DNA of 25,512 bases from Actinomycetota bacterium (lineage in GTDB: Bacteria > Actinomycetota > Humimicrobiia > Humimicrobiales > Humimicrobiaceae), in NCBI GenBank assembly GCA_018399435.1, contig JAGYOJ010000003.1:1-25512 (forward strand). The letters run 5' to 3'. Below, one piece after another: positions 7,011 to 15,804 of this stretch. The translations under genes were made by a program, and so were the position numbers. Position 1 is the first letter of the stretch, and every line of letters begins with the position of its first letter. The notes under the pieces were generated by a model. The model saw only the letters and a list, made by a program, of their open reading frames with translations. It searched no databases and had not been told where the DNA came from.

Positions 7011-10000
7011 ATGGCGGATAAAAATTTTGTACACTTACATGTCCATAGCGAGTTTTCATTATTGGATGGGGCAGTAAGGATTAATAATCTAGTTGATAAA
7101 ACTAAAAAGCTGGGCATGCCAGCAGTAGCCTTAACTGACCATGGGGTTATGTATGGGGCAATTGACTTCTATAAAAAAGCTAAAAAGGAAGGCATAAAAC
7201 CTATTATAGGTTGCGAGGTATACCAGGCGCCAGAAAGCAGGTGGAATAAAAAAACAGGCAATACTAATAAAGAAGAATGGGGCCCATTTCATTTAACCCT
7301 TTTAGCTAAAGATATTAAAGGTTACAAAAATTTGATGAGGCTGGTTAGCCTTGGTTTTTTAGAAGGCTTTTATTATAAGCCAAGAATAGATGCCGAGTTA
7401 TTAAAAAAATACCATGATGGGATCATTGCTTTAAGCGGCTGCATTGCGGGAAAAATTCCGAGATTAATACAGAATAATATGTTGAAAGAAGCAAGAAAGG
7501 CAATGGAGGAATATATAAATATTTTTGGGGAGGGCAATTTTTATTTAGAAATTCAGGATGCAGGCATACCAGAGCAAACTGAAATAAACATGGCCCTGGA
7601 TGATTTTTCTAAAAAACATGGAGTGCCTTTAGTGGCTACAAATGATGTGCATTACCTCAATAAGGACGATTCAAAAGCCCATGATGTTCTATTGTGCATA
7701 CAAACAGGATCGACTATAAATGAGGCGGGAAGGCTGAAATTTTCTACCGATGAATTTTATTTTAAGAATTACGGCCAGATGGCAAAAATATTTAAAGATT
7801 TCCCTGGGGCAATTGAAAATACCCTGGAGATAGCAGAAAGATGTAATGTCGACCTTGAATTTAATATGGACCTCATACCACCTTACAAAGTGCCAGAATC
7901 TTATAATCCAGATAAGTATTTACAAAAATTATGTTATGAAGGAGCCAAGAAACGTTATGGTGAGATTACTGGAGCGGTTAAGGAAAGATTAGAAAAAGAG
8001 CTGGAAGTTATAAAAAAGATGGGTTTTTCAGAATATTTCCTTATTGTATGGGATTTTGTTAAGTTTGCGCAAAAAAATAATATAAGGGTTGGCCCTGGAA
8101 GAGGCTCTGCTGCAGGAAGTATTGTGTCCTATGTTTTAAATATCACTGATATTGAACCATTAAAATATGGCTTGCTTTTTGAAAGGTTTTTAAATGAGGA
8201 AAGAAAAAGCATGCCTGATATTGATATAGATTTTTGTTATGAAAAAAGAAATGAAGTTATAAAATATGTAACCCAAAAATATGGAAAAAACAAAGTTGCC
8301 CAGTTAATTACTTTTGGAACAATGGCAGCAAGACAATCAATTAGGGATGCTGGGAGGGTTTTAGAGATCCCTTATGCGGAAGTAGATGCAATTGCCAAGT
8401 TAATTCCAATGGAATTAAATGTAACTATAAATAATTCCTTAAAGCAGGTTAGCGAGTTAAAAGAGATATATGAAAATGATGAAAAAATGCGGGAAGTAAT
8501 AGATACCGCTATGTCCCTTGAAGGGATATCAAGACAAGATTCTATCCATGCTGCAGGTGTCGTTATATCATCTGAAGAACTGTACAATTATACCCCAATA
8601 CAAAAAGAAGGCGATGATGACATAGTTACACAATACAAGATGGAAGATGTGCAGGATATTGGCTTACTTAAGATGGATTTTCTTGGTTTAAAAACATTAT
8701 CTTTAATAGATAAAACCTTGTTTTTAATAAAGAAAACCAAGGAAATGGAAATCGATATGAGCAGTATTGATTTAGAAGATAAAGCTACTTTTGATATGCT
8801 AAAAGAAGGCGAATGCCTGGGTGTCTTCCAGCTTGAAAGTTCAGGGATGAGGGAATTAGTTATTAATCTCAAACCAAACCGGTTTGAAGACCTAATTGCA
8901 TTACTAGCCTTGTACAGGCCAGGGCCTTTGCAAAGCGGAATGGTAAATGACTTTGTAGACGCTAAACATAAAAGAAAAAAAATTACATATCCCCATCCAA
9001 GCTTAAAGCATGTCCTTCAAAGCACTTATGGAATAATACTTTACCAGGAACAAGTAATGGCTATAGCTTCAGAGCTGGCAGGCTTTACCATGTCTGAAGC
9101 AGATATCTTGAGGAGCGCAATTAGCAAGAAAAAAAGAAAATTGCTAGCAAAGCAAAAAAATAAATTTTTACAAGGGGCAAAGAAAAAGGGCATAGACGAA
9201 AAAACTGCTATCAATATTTTTGAATTGATAAACCATTTTGCAGAATATGGTTTTAACAAATCTCATAGCACGGCTTATGCAATGATTTCATATCAAACAG
9301 CATATTTGAAAGCAAATTATCCAGTTGAATTTATGGCGGCATTATTGAGCATTAGGATGGGTAGCCAGGAGAAGGTAGCACAATATGTTAATGAAACCAG
9401 GAGGTTGGGAATTGAGGTGCTTCCCCCTGAAATAAATGAAAGTTATGCTGATTTTACTGTAGTTGGGCAGTCCATAAGGTTTGGACTTTCAGCTATTAAG
9501 AATGTAGGAGTTAATGTTATAGAAGAGATAGAAAAAGAAAGAAAAAGGAATGGCAGGTTTAAGGATTTTATTGATTTCTGTAATAGGGTTTCTAGCAGTG
9601 TTTTAAATAAAAAAACAATAGAAAGCTTAATAAAGAGCGGGACTTTTGATTCTTTTGGGATCAGCAGAAAGTTTTTGCTTGAGAACTTTAATAAAGTAAT
9701 AGAAGAAACAATGAAGATTAAAAAAGATAGGGAGATAGGACAATATTCCTTATTCGATACTAATGGCAATAATCAGGAAGAGGTAATGCTGGATAGTATT
9801 TTTAAAGAGTCAAAAGACTATAAAGAATATCCACAAAAAAAATTACTAAATTTTGAAAAGGAAATGTTGGGCTTATACATTAGCGGCCACCCATTATCAG
9901 AATTTGAAAATGCATTAAGGCAACTCACTCCCATTGGGCACCTGTCTTCGGTAAATGATAAATCTACTGTAGAAATTGGCGGTGTAATATCTGCTATAAA

Positions 10001-10481
10001 GCCAATATTTACTAAAAATAATAAGCAAATGTATTTTATAACCCTAGAAGACATAGATGAAAGTATAGAAATTATTGTTTTCCCTGCAGTATTAGAAAAA
10101 TACAAAGAGTTTTTAATTATTGATAATATTGTAAAGGTGAAAGGTAAATTAGATAAGAAAGAAGACCAGTTTAAAATTATTGCAAAGGAGATTGCTAAAT
10201 TAGAAAAAGTAAGCGGAAATAATGGAAAGAAAAATTACAGTAAGGTTGTTTTTAAGATAAAAGAAGAAGATTTCAATAAGAATTTTATTGATGAGATATA
10301 TTCCTTAATTAAACAAAACAAAGGCCAAAATAATGTAGAGTTTAACATAGTGGGGGGTAATGGAAATAAGGTAGAAAAAGTATTTAAATTGCCTGAAAAT
10401 TTTAAAATAGATTTAAGCGAGAATTTCTTGGACCAGATTAGAAACAGGTTTGGAAGCAAGATTAGATGGATAAGAAAATAG
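7011..10481 (+). CDS. dnaE: DNA polymerase III alpha subunit (DnaE, PHP domain intact)
   Basis: The replicative C-family polymerase; 1156 residues, the usual DnaE length. It opens with a PHP domain, H-L-H-V-H-S-E-F at about 8-15, then L-T-D-H-G, G-C-E-V-Y and T-N-D-V-H-Y. These metal-binding positions look complete, unlike the degenerate E. coli PHP. The catalytic acids lie in M-P-D-I-D-I-D-F (D403, D405) and K-M-D-F-L-G-L-K (D556), matching E. coli D401, D403 and D555. The R-V-G-P-G-R-G-S-A-A-G-S palm motif, the Y-R-P-G-P-L block, the Y-G-F-N-K-S-H-S fingers, a helix-hairpin-helix region and a C-terminal OB fold (E-I-G-G-V-I onward, ~990-1065) follow in normal order. It shares a transcript with pilB (5-base gap) and probably with the opine-dehydrogenase-like gene 15 bases downstream. 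Confidence 0.97.
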   Translation: MADKNFVHLHVHSEFSLLDGAVRINNLVDKTKKLGMPAVALTDHGVMYGAIDFYKKAKKEGIKPIIGCEVYQAPESRWNKKTGNTNKEEWGPFHLTLLAKDIKGYKNLMRLVSLGFLEGFYYKPRIDAELLKKYHDGIIALSGCIAGKIPRLIQNNMLKEARKAMEEYINIFGEGNFYLEIQDAGIPEQTEINMALDDFSKKHGVPLVATNDVHYLNKDDSKAHDVLLCIQTGSTINEAGRLKFSTDEFYFKNYGQMAKIFKDFPGAIENTLEIAERCNVDLEFNMDLIPPYKVPESYNPDKYLQKLCYEGAKKRYGEITGAVKERLEKELEVIKKMGFSEYFLIVWDFVKFAQKNNIRVGPGRGSAAGSIVSYVLNITDIEPLKYGLLFERFLNEERKSMPDIDIDFCYEKRNEVIKYVTQKYGKNKVAQLITFGTMAARQSIRDAGRVLEIPYAEVDAIAKLIPMELNVTINNSLKQVSELKEIYENDEKMREVIDTAMSLEGISRQDSIHAAGVVISSEELYNYTPIQKEGDDDIVTQYKMEDVQDIGLLKMDFLGLKTLSLIDKTLFLIKKTKEMEIDMSSIDLEDKATFDMLKEGECLGVFQLESSGMRELVINLKPNRFEDLIALLALYRPGPLQSGMVNDFVDAKHKRKKITYPHPSLKHVLQSTYGIILYQEQVMAIASELAGFTMSEADILRSAISKKKRKLLAKQKNKFLQGAKKKGIDEKTAINIFELINHFAEYGFNKSHSTAYAMISYQTAYLKANYPVEFMAALLSIRMGSQEKVAQYVNETRRLGIEVLPPEINESYADFTVVGQSIRFGLSAIKNVGVNVIEEIEKERKRNGRFKDFIDFCNRVSSSVLNKKTIESLIKSGTFDSFGISRKFLLENFNKVIEETMKIKKDREIGQYSLFDTNGNNQEEVMLDSIFKESKDYKEYPQKKLLNFEKEMLGLYISGHPLSEFENALRQLTPIGHLSSVNDKSTVEIGGVISAIKPIFTKNNKQMYFITLEDIDESIEIIVFPAVLEKYKEFLIIDNIVKVKGKLDKKEDQFKIIAKEIAKLEKVSGNNGKKNYSKVVFKIKEEDFNKNFIDEIYSLIKQNKGQNNVEFNIVGGNGNKVEKVFKLPENFKIDLSENFLDQIRNRFGSKIRWIRK

Positions 10482-10496
10482 TCGAAAGGAGCAATA

Positions 10497-11600
10497 TTGC
10501 ATGATTTAAAATTTGCAGTAATAGGCGCAGGGCACGGGGGCAAAGCTATAGCTGCCCATTTAGCTATAAAGGGTTTTAGCGTAAACCTTTATAATAGGAC
10601 TCTGGTTAGGATTAAACCAATAATAAAATTAAAAGGCATAGAGTTGGAAGGAGAAGTTAGCGGCTTTGGTAAGTTGAACCGCATTTCCAACAGAATGGAA
10701 GATGTAATAAAAGATGTGGACATTATAATGGTTGTAGTACCGGCAAATGCCCATGCTTCCATTGCGGAAAGATGTGCGCCATATTTAAAGGATGGCCAGG
10801 TCGTTGTCCTAAACCCGGGAAGGACTTGTGGTGCTTTAGAGTTTTTAAATGTTTTGAGGGAAAAGGGCAATAAGAAGGATATAGTGATAGCTGAAGCCCA
10901 AACTTTTATATATGCCAGCAGGGGCATGGGGCCTGCTGAAGCAAAAATTTTTAGGATAAAAAAAGCCATACCGGTAGCAGCCATACCATCATCTTCAACC
11001 AAAAAAGTGCTAAAGTTATTAAACCAGGCTTTTAAAGAATTCATACCCGGCGGCAATGTTATTGAAACTTCTTTTAATAATATGGGAGCAGTCTTTCATC
11101 CTGCTATAACTATATTGAATGCATCAAGAATAGAATCAACTTTAGGAAATTTCCAGTTTTATATAGAAGGCGTAACCCAGTCGGTTGCCTCTATATTGGA
11201 GGCTGTTGACAGGGAAAGGGTAAAGGTAGCCAATAAGCTTGATTGCCCCAGTGTCTACTCCGCTATTGATTGGCTGTCTATGGCATATAATGTAGTAGAA
11301 GATAATTTATTTGATGCCATACACAGTAATCCCGGTTATGTAGGGATAATGGCGCCAAGGACTACTAATGTAAGGTATATTACTGAAGATATTCCAATGA
11401 GCCTGGTGCCTATTTCAGAGTTTGGTAAAATTATTGGTTTGGAAACGCCGATAATTGATTCCCTGATTAATATTGGAAATTCAATATTTAAAAAAGATTT
11501 TAGGAAAATAGGAAGAAACCTAAAAAGTTTAGGTTTAGAAGGGCTTTCCTTGGAACAAATAAAAGAAAAATTTATAAAAGGAGAAAGTGTTAATGGATAA
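10497..11600 (+). CDS. NAD(P)-dependent octopine/nopaline (opine) dehydrogenase family protein
   Basis: A 367-residue soluble oxidoreductase; TTG start with GAAAGGAG 5 bases upstream. An N-terminal Rossmann fold carries V-I-G-A-G-H-G-G (G-x-G-x-x-G at 10-15) and ends the first beta-alpha-beta unit with L-Y-N-R. A V-V-V-P-A-N-A-H strand-turn (79-86) and L-N-P-G-R (105-109) follow. The C-terminal half matches the opine-dehydrogenase helical domain, with N-N-M-G-A-V-F-H-P (194-202); His201 corresponds to the catalytic His of that family. Family members join an amino acid to a 2-oxo acid by reductive amination, or run the reverse; the substrate here cannot be read from sequence. The last 8 bases (ATGGATAA) overlap the next gene, a B12-domain protein, implying translational coupling and a shared pathway. 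Confidence 0.85.
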   Translation: MHDLKFAVIGAGHGGKAIAAHLAIKGFSVNLYNRTLVRIKPIIKLKGIELEGEVSGFGKLNRISNRMEDVIKDVDIIMVVVPANAHASIAERCAPYLKDGQVVVLNPGRTCGALEFLNVLREKGNKKDIVIAEAQTFIYASRGMGPAEAKIFRIKKAIPVAAIPSSSTKKVLKLLNQAFKEFIPGGNVIETSFNNMGAVFHPAITILNASRIESTLGNFQFYIEGVTQSVASILEAVDRERVKVANKLDCPSVYSAIDWLSMAYNVVEDNLFDAIHSNPGYVGIMAPRTTNVRYITEDIPMSLVPISEFGKIIGLETPIIDSLINIGNSIFKKDFRKIGRNLKSLGLEGLSLEQIKEKFIKGESVNG

Positions 11601-13215
11601 GATATTAGGGGCTTGCGTGGGGAGCTGTGTCCATGTCGCTGGCATTCTTAATTTTTTAAATTTAGCTGATAGTTATAAATACAGGACTAAATTTTTAGGT
11701 TCGGCTTGTGGTGTTGAAGAAATAAAAAAAGGGATAAAGGAATTTAATCCAGACATCCTTGCGGTAAGTTACAGGTTGTCGCCAGAGAGTGCCTTGCCTG
11801 TATTTAAGGAATTAAAGAATAAGGTATATGAAAAATATAAGGGGAAAATTAAATTTATCCTGGGCACTACAAAACCAGTTGCGGAAGTAGTAGAAGCCCT
11901 TAAAATCTTTGATATTGTTTTTACAGGGGAAGAAGGAAAAGAAATAGTAGAAGCATATATTAAGAAAGGGGAAGCTAAAATAGTTAAGAAAAAGCCCCCA
12001 CAGGCCTTAGTGGAAAGAGTTAAATTTAGGGAACCTTTTCCTGTGCTTAGGCATCATTTTGGCAGGCCAACCATGGAAGAAACTATTGATGGCATAAAAG
12101 AAATATCTGCCAATGAAATTGTAGACGTGGTTTCTATAGGCCCTGACCAAAATACGCAGGAATATTTTTTTGAGCCAGAAAAGATGAACCCAGATCAAAA
12201 TGGCGCGGGAGGGGTCCCTGTAAGGTCTGAAGATGATTTTAAAAAATTATTTAAAGCTACCAGAATGGGAAATTACCCCATAATGAGATGTTATAGCGGA
12301 ACAAATAATATCCTTAAAATGGCAAAAGTCCTAGTGGATAATATAAATAATGCTTGGTGCGCAGTTCCACTTTGCTGGTATAATGAACTAGACAATAGGA
12401 GTAAGAGAAAACTTGTAGATGCAATAAGAGAAAATCAAAAAGTAATGGAATGGCATGGGAAAAGAAATATTCCTGTTGAAGTAAATGAGTCCCACCACTG
12501 GAGTTTGAGATACTCTCCAGACTCAATAGCTGTGGCTGCTGCTTACCTTGCCGCTTATAATGCAAAAAAAATGGGTGTAAGCGTTTATGTTTCCCAGTAT
12601 ATGTTTAATACCCCACCTGAAACTTCCTTTATAATGGATTTGGCAAAAATGCTGGCAAAAATTGAGTTAATTGAATCATTGCATGATTCAAATTTTACTA
12701 CTCTAAGGCAAACCAGGACTGGCCTTTATAGCTATCCAACTGATTATTATGAAGGAAAAGGCCAGCTTGCATCCTCAACTCTTCTTCAAATGCAGCTAGA
12801 TCCCCATATAGTGCATGTTGTAGCTTATTGTGAAGCAGATCATGCAGCAAAGCCTAAAGATATAATTGAATCTACAAAGATTGTCAATAAATCTATAGAA
12901 AATTATTTAAATGGCTGTCCAGACATGAAAAATGATAGAAAAGTCCAAAAAAGAAAAGAACAATTAGTCAAGGATGCTAAATTTATTTTGAAAAAAATAA
13001 AGGGATTAGATAAAGAAAAATCATTTGAAGATCCTTTAGTATCGCCAGATATAATAGCAAAAGCTATAAAACTAGGCATACTTGATGCTCCCCACCTTTG
13101 TGATGTTGAGGCCGCTAGCGGAAAAGTAAGGACCATGTTTGTAGAGGGAGCTAATTATGCAATAAACAAAGATGGCAAAGTCTTAACAGAAAAAGAAAGG
13201 CTTGCCATGATTTAA
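11593..13215 (+). CDS. Cobalamin-binding-domain / TIM-barrel fusion, mutase-like, substrate unknown
   Basis: A 540-residue protein; ATG 11593 is preferred over GTG 11587 because AAAGGAG (11577-11583) sits 9 bases before it. Residues 1-125 look like a B12-binding Rossmann domain: an early glycine-rich strand and C-V-H-V-A-G (12-17), where the family has D-x-H-x-x-G, so the cobalt-ligating His is kept (H14) but its Asp partner is Cys. A-V-S-Y-R-L-S (57-63) fits the second cobalamin loop and F-I-L-G-T-T (88-93) the third. Residues ~170-505 resemble the TIM barrel of methylaspartate (glutamate) mutase E: V-N-E-S-H-H-W (297-303), Q-Y-M-F-N-T-P-P-E-T-S (335-345), R-Q-T-R-T-G-L (372-378), Y-C-E-A-D-H-A-A (412-419), and G-I-L-D-A-P (495-500) near the C-terminus. 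Unlike glutamate mutase, both parts are in one chain with the B12 domain first. No activating GTPase or reactivase is adjacent. A corrinoid methyltransferase is the alternative. Function unassigned. Confidence 0.7.
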   Translation: MDKILGACVGSCVHVAGILNFLNLADSYKYRTKFLGSACGVEEIKKGIKEFNPDILAVSYRLSPESALPVFKELKNKVYEKYKGKIKFILGTTKPVAEVVEALKIFDIVFTGEEGKEIVEAYIKKGEAKIVKKKPPQALVERVKFREPFPVLRHHFGRPTMEETIDGIKEISANEIVDVVSIGPDQNTQEYFFEPEKMNPDQNGAGGVPVRSEDDFKKLFKATRMGNYPIMRCYSGTNNILKMAKVLVDNINNAWCAVPLCWYNELDNRSKRKLVDAIRENQKVMEWHGKRNIPVEVNESHHWSLRYSPDSIAVAAAYLAAYNAKKMGVSVYVSQYMFNTPPETSFIMDLAKMLAKIELIESLHDSNFTTLRQTRTGLYSYPTDYYEGKGQLASSTLLQMQLDPHIVHVVAYCEADHAAKPKDIIESTKIVNKSIENYLNGCPDMKNDRKVQKRKEQLVKDAKFILKKIKGLDKEKSFEDPLVSPDIIAKAIKLGILDAPHLCDVEAASGKVRTMFVEGANYAINKDGKVLTEKERLAMI

Positions 13216-13257
13216 GTTTTACTTTTTGGGTAAAATATAATATTATTCAGAACTTAA

Positions 13258-13263
13258 TATAAT
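13258..13263 (+). promoter_or_regulatory. -10 box TATAAT giving an almost leaderless hisZ transcript
   Basis: TATAAT ends 11 bases before ATG 13275, so a transcript starting 6-8 bases downstream would have a leader of only ~4-5 bases. No Shine-Dalgarno precedes hisZ (the upstream bases are T-rich). A second TATAAT at 13236-13241 lacks a -35 partner. No histidine-codon attenuator or T-box is visible before the operon. Confidence 0.4.
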
Positions 13264-13274
13264 TTTTTTTATTT

Positions 13275-14549
13275 ATGTTTAAACAAAAAAATGACAATTT
13301 AGTTATTAAGCTTCCTTATGGGTTTAGGGATATTTTCCCTGTAGAGTCTCAGGAAAGAAGGATAATACAGGATTTAATAAGGGAATCCTTTAGAGAGTGG
13401 GGCTATGGTGAAGTTAAGACCCCTGTGGTAGAATTTACAAAAAATATTTCTGCAGGCGTTGGGGATAAATGGTCCAATAAATTAATTAATTTTTTAGATA
13501 TTGATGGGAGCCTTATATCTTTAAGAACAGATATGACTATTCCTATAGCCAGGCTAGCGGGAATGAGAATAAAAAAAGACCAGCTGCCTGTAAGGTTTTG
13601 CTATTTTGCTAATTCTTTCAGGCAGTCGGTTCTGCAGGCAGGGGTTAAAAGGGTATATTGCCAGGGAGGCCTGGAATTAATTGGCGCTAAGAATTTTATG
13701 GGCGATGTGGAAATATTGACAATCCTTAATACGGTTTTAAGAAAATTGAGCTTTAAAGATTACAAGATAGGTCTAGGTCATATAAAATTAATAGATGGGC
13801 TTTGCCAGTGGCTAAAGCTAAATGGCAAGCAGGCTAAATTTATAAAAGAAAACCTGGTCCAGAAGAATTTTGTAAATATTGAGAATTTGTTAATTGAGAT
13901 TGATAGAGGCAAGTGTAAAAAATTTATGTCAATTATAAAGCCTCATAAAAATATTAATGATGTGGAGGCAAAAATTTCAGATATTGGCATAGAAAATATT
14001 AAACAGGGAATCAAATATCTTAAGAAGGTTTATGATATTCTGGATGGCTTGGGTTTTGGAAAAAACATATTAATAGATTTAAGCATATTGAGGGAATTTG
14101 ATTATTACACCGCCTTATTATTTGAAGTATATTCTGGTGGCACTACTGACATGATTGGCAGCGGAGGAAGATATGATGGCCTCATTAAGAAATTTGGTTC
14201 CAATATTCCCGCTACAGGTTTTGCATTAGATTTGGATCTTTTGCATAAATCTATGGATAATTCGATATTTAAGCCTTATCTTGAAAGCAACAAAGTGCTT
14301 TTGTATGGGCCCAATATAGATAATGTAGAATTTATTAAATTAGCGAAAAGGCTACAGGCGGCGGGCGTAAATGTGGAGCTCTTATTTGATAAAAATAATG
14401 AAGCAGAGAAGCTGGCAAAGGAAAAGAATTGTAATTATATTTGCAAAATTAATAAAAATTTAAAAAACTTGGCTGTTAAGAATTTAGAAAGCGGAAAAAA
14501 AGATATTAAAAAAGTAAAAGAATTTATAGATGAGATAGGCAAAAAATGA
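13275..14549 (+). CDS. hisZ: ATP phosphoribosyltransferase regulatory subunit HisZ
   Basis: HisZ is a histidyl-tRNA-synthetase paralogue without aminoacylation activity that assembles with short HisG and mediates histidine feedback inhibition. The 424-residue protein shows class II synthetase motif 1 (L-P-Y-G-F-R-D-I-F-P near residues 14-23), motif 2 surroundings (P-V-R-F-C-Y-F-A-N-S-F-R), F-D-Y-Y-T-A-L-L-F-E near 275 where true HisRS has R-G-L-D-Y-Y-x-x-x-V-F-E, and the motif 3-like G-G-R-Y-D-G-L near 297. A C-terminal anticodon-domain-like segment remains (about 335-424). HisZ rather than HisRS is decided by the neighbour: the next gene is the short HisG and overlaps it by 4 bases (ATGA). 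There is no Shine-Dalgarno, and no other plausible start nearby. Confidence 0.92.
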   Translation: MFKQKNDNLVIKLPYGFRDIFPVESQERRIIQDLIRESFREWGYGEVKTPVVEFTKNISAGVGDKWSNKLINFLDIDGSLISLRTDMTIPIARLAGMRIKKDQLPVRFCYFANSFRQSVLQAGVKRVYCQGGLELIGAKNFMGDVEILTILNTVLRKLSFKDYKIGLGHIKLIDGLCQWLKLNGKQAKFIKENLVQKNFVNIENLLIEIDRGKCKKFMSIIKPHKNINDVEAKISDIGIENIKQGIKYLKKVYDILDGLGFGKNILIDLSILREFDYYTALLFEVYSGGTTDMIGSGGRYDGLIKKFGSNIPATGFALDLDLLHKSMDNSIFKPYLESNKVLLYGPNIDNVEFIKLAKRLQAAGVNVELLFDKNNEAEKLAKEKNCNYICKINKNLKNLAVKNLESGKKDIKKVKEFIDEIGKK

Positions 14550-15211
14550 CCTTAAATATAGCTATACCAAAGGGATACTTAAAAAAGGATTGCATAGATG
14601 TTATAGGAAAAGCTGGCTTTGACACGAGCAGTTTGGTCAGGAGCGATAGGAAGTTATTTATTTATTCTAAAAAAGATAATATTAAGTATATTATATCAAG
14701 GCCTATGGACGTGCCTGTATATGTAGAATATGGTGCTTGTGATCTAGGTTTTGTTGGAAAGGATGTCCTGCTTGAGAAAGAAAGCAATGTTTATGAATTG
14801 CTTGATCTAAAAAGCGGCAAATGCAGGATAATAATTGCAACAAGAAAAGATTGCATACAAAAGGTAAAAGACCAATATGATCATTTTGGCTCAATACGGG
14901 TAGCAACTAAATACCCAAATATTACAAAAAAATATTTTGATAAGAAGGGTATGCAGGTAGAAATTATAAAATTGCATGGATCTGTTGAACTAGGGCCTAT
15001 TTTAGGCATTGCTGAAGAAATATTAGATATTACGGCTACTGGTAAAACACTAAAAGAAAATGAACTGGTGGAAATGGAAAATGTTGTAGTTTCAACTACC
15101 AGGTTGATCGCAAATATTGTCAGTTACAGGACTAAACATGACAGGGTTAATGATTTTGTTAACCGCATTAGCAAAGTAATAGAAGAGTGTAAAAATGGCA
15201 AGAAAAACTAA
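14546..15211 (+). CDS. hisG: ATP phosphoribosyltransferase catalytic subunit, short form
   Basis: HisG condenses ATP with PRPP to phosphoribosyl-ATP, the committing step of histidine synthesis. At 221 residues it is the short form, lacking the C-terminal ACT-like regulatory domain, which explains the paired HisZ. Visible are the N-terminal I-A-I-P-K-G-Y-L, the Y-G-A-C-D-L-G-F-V-G-K-D block (about 68-79), and the PRPP-binding loop E-I-L-D-I-T-A-T-G-K-T-L with N-E-L after it (about 157-172). Its ATG overlaps the hisZ stop codon (ATGA), and its last 17 bases overlap hisB, so the three are translationally linked. Confidence 0.95.
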   Translation: MTLNIAIPKGYLKKDCIDVIGKAGFDTSSLVRSDRKLFIYSKKDNIKYIISRPMDVPVYVEYGACDLGFVGKDVLLEKESNVYELLDLKSGKCRIIIATRKDCIQKVKDQYDHFGSIRVATKYPNITKKYFDKKGMQVEIIKLHGSVELGPILGIAEEILDITATGKTLKENELVEMENVVVSTTRLIANIVSYRTKHDRVNDFVNRISKVIEECKNGKKN

Positions 15212-15776
15212 TATAAAAAGAAAAACCAAAGAAACTGATATAACACTAAATTTTAACCTTGACGGGAAAGGAAATGCAAAAATAGATACAGGCATTCCTT
15301 TTTTTGACCATGTGCTCTCGAGCTTTGCCAGACACGGGAATTTTGACCTTAATATTTCTGCTGAAGGGGACCTTGAAGTTGGGCCGCACCATTTAGTAGA
15401 AGATCTGGGAATTTGTCTGGGAAAGGCAATAAAAGATTGTATTGGAGACAAAAAAGGAATCAAGAGGTTTTCTTTTATGGTGCTTCCCATGGATGATGCT
15501 GAAGTGCGCGTGTCTATGGATTTGGGGGGGAGGCCTTATTTAAGGTTTAATGTTGATTTATTATGCGAAGAGCTAGATGGAATGGAAACATCTCTATTAG
15601 AGGATTTTTTTAAGGCAGTAACAGATAATGGGTTTTTTAACCTGCATATTAATAAAAATGTTGGCCTAAATTCTCACCATATTATAGAGGCTATATTTAA
15701 AGCATTTGGAATAACACTTTTTAATGCCAGTAGAATTATTGGGGATAATATCCCTTCAACTAAAGGCATAATTTGA
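15195..15776 (+). CDS. hisB: Imidazoleglycerol-phosphate dehydratase (monofunctional HisB)
   Basis: Dehydrates imidazole glycerol phosphate to imidazole acetol phosphate. At 193 residues it is the dehydratase alone, without the histidinol-phosphatase half fused in enterobacteria. Motifs: T-G-I-P-F-F-D-H-V (about 32-40), metal ligands in G-P-H-H-L-V-E-D (H-H-x-x-E, about 62-69; the family usually has D-D-H-H-T-V-E-D, so the first-position substitutions are mild), D-L-G-G-R-P-Y in the middle, and the second metal site N-S-H-H-I-I-E-A-I-F-K-A. It starts inside hisG (17-base overlap). The histidinol-phosphate phosphatase must be encoded elsewhere. Confidence 0.95.
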   Translation: MARKTNIKRKTKETDITLNFNLDGKGNAKIDTGIPFFDHVLSSFARHGNFDLNISAEGDLEVGPHHLVEDLGICLGKAIKDCIGDKKGIKRFSFMVLPMDDAEVRVSMDLGGRPYLRFNVDLLCEELDGMETSLLEDFFKAVTDNGFFNLHINKNVGLNSHHIIEAIFKAFGITLFNASRIIGDNIPSTKGII

Positions 15777-15804
15777 CCACCCTCTTATAAAGCTAGAAGG
15801 TAAA

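Noticed and set aside
10589..11056. 155-residue open frame on the - strand inside the opine-dehydrogenase gene
   Set aside because: Shadow of a well-supported gene; composition follows its reverse complement.
11593..13215. Methionine synthase or glutamate mutase as a firm annotation
   Set aside because: Domain order and key motifs differ from both, and no methyltransferase or MutS-type partner is present; left as family-level only.
13275..14549. Histidyl-tRNA synthetase instead of HisZ
   Set aside because: The R-G-L-D-Y-Y signature is altered and the gene overlaps a short-form hisG, which requires HisZ.
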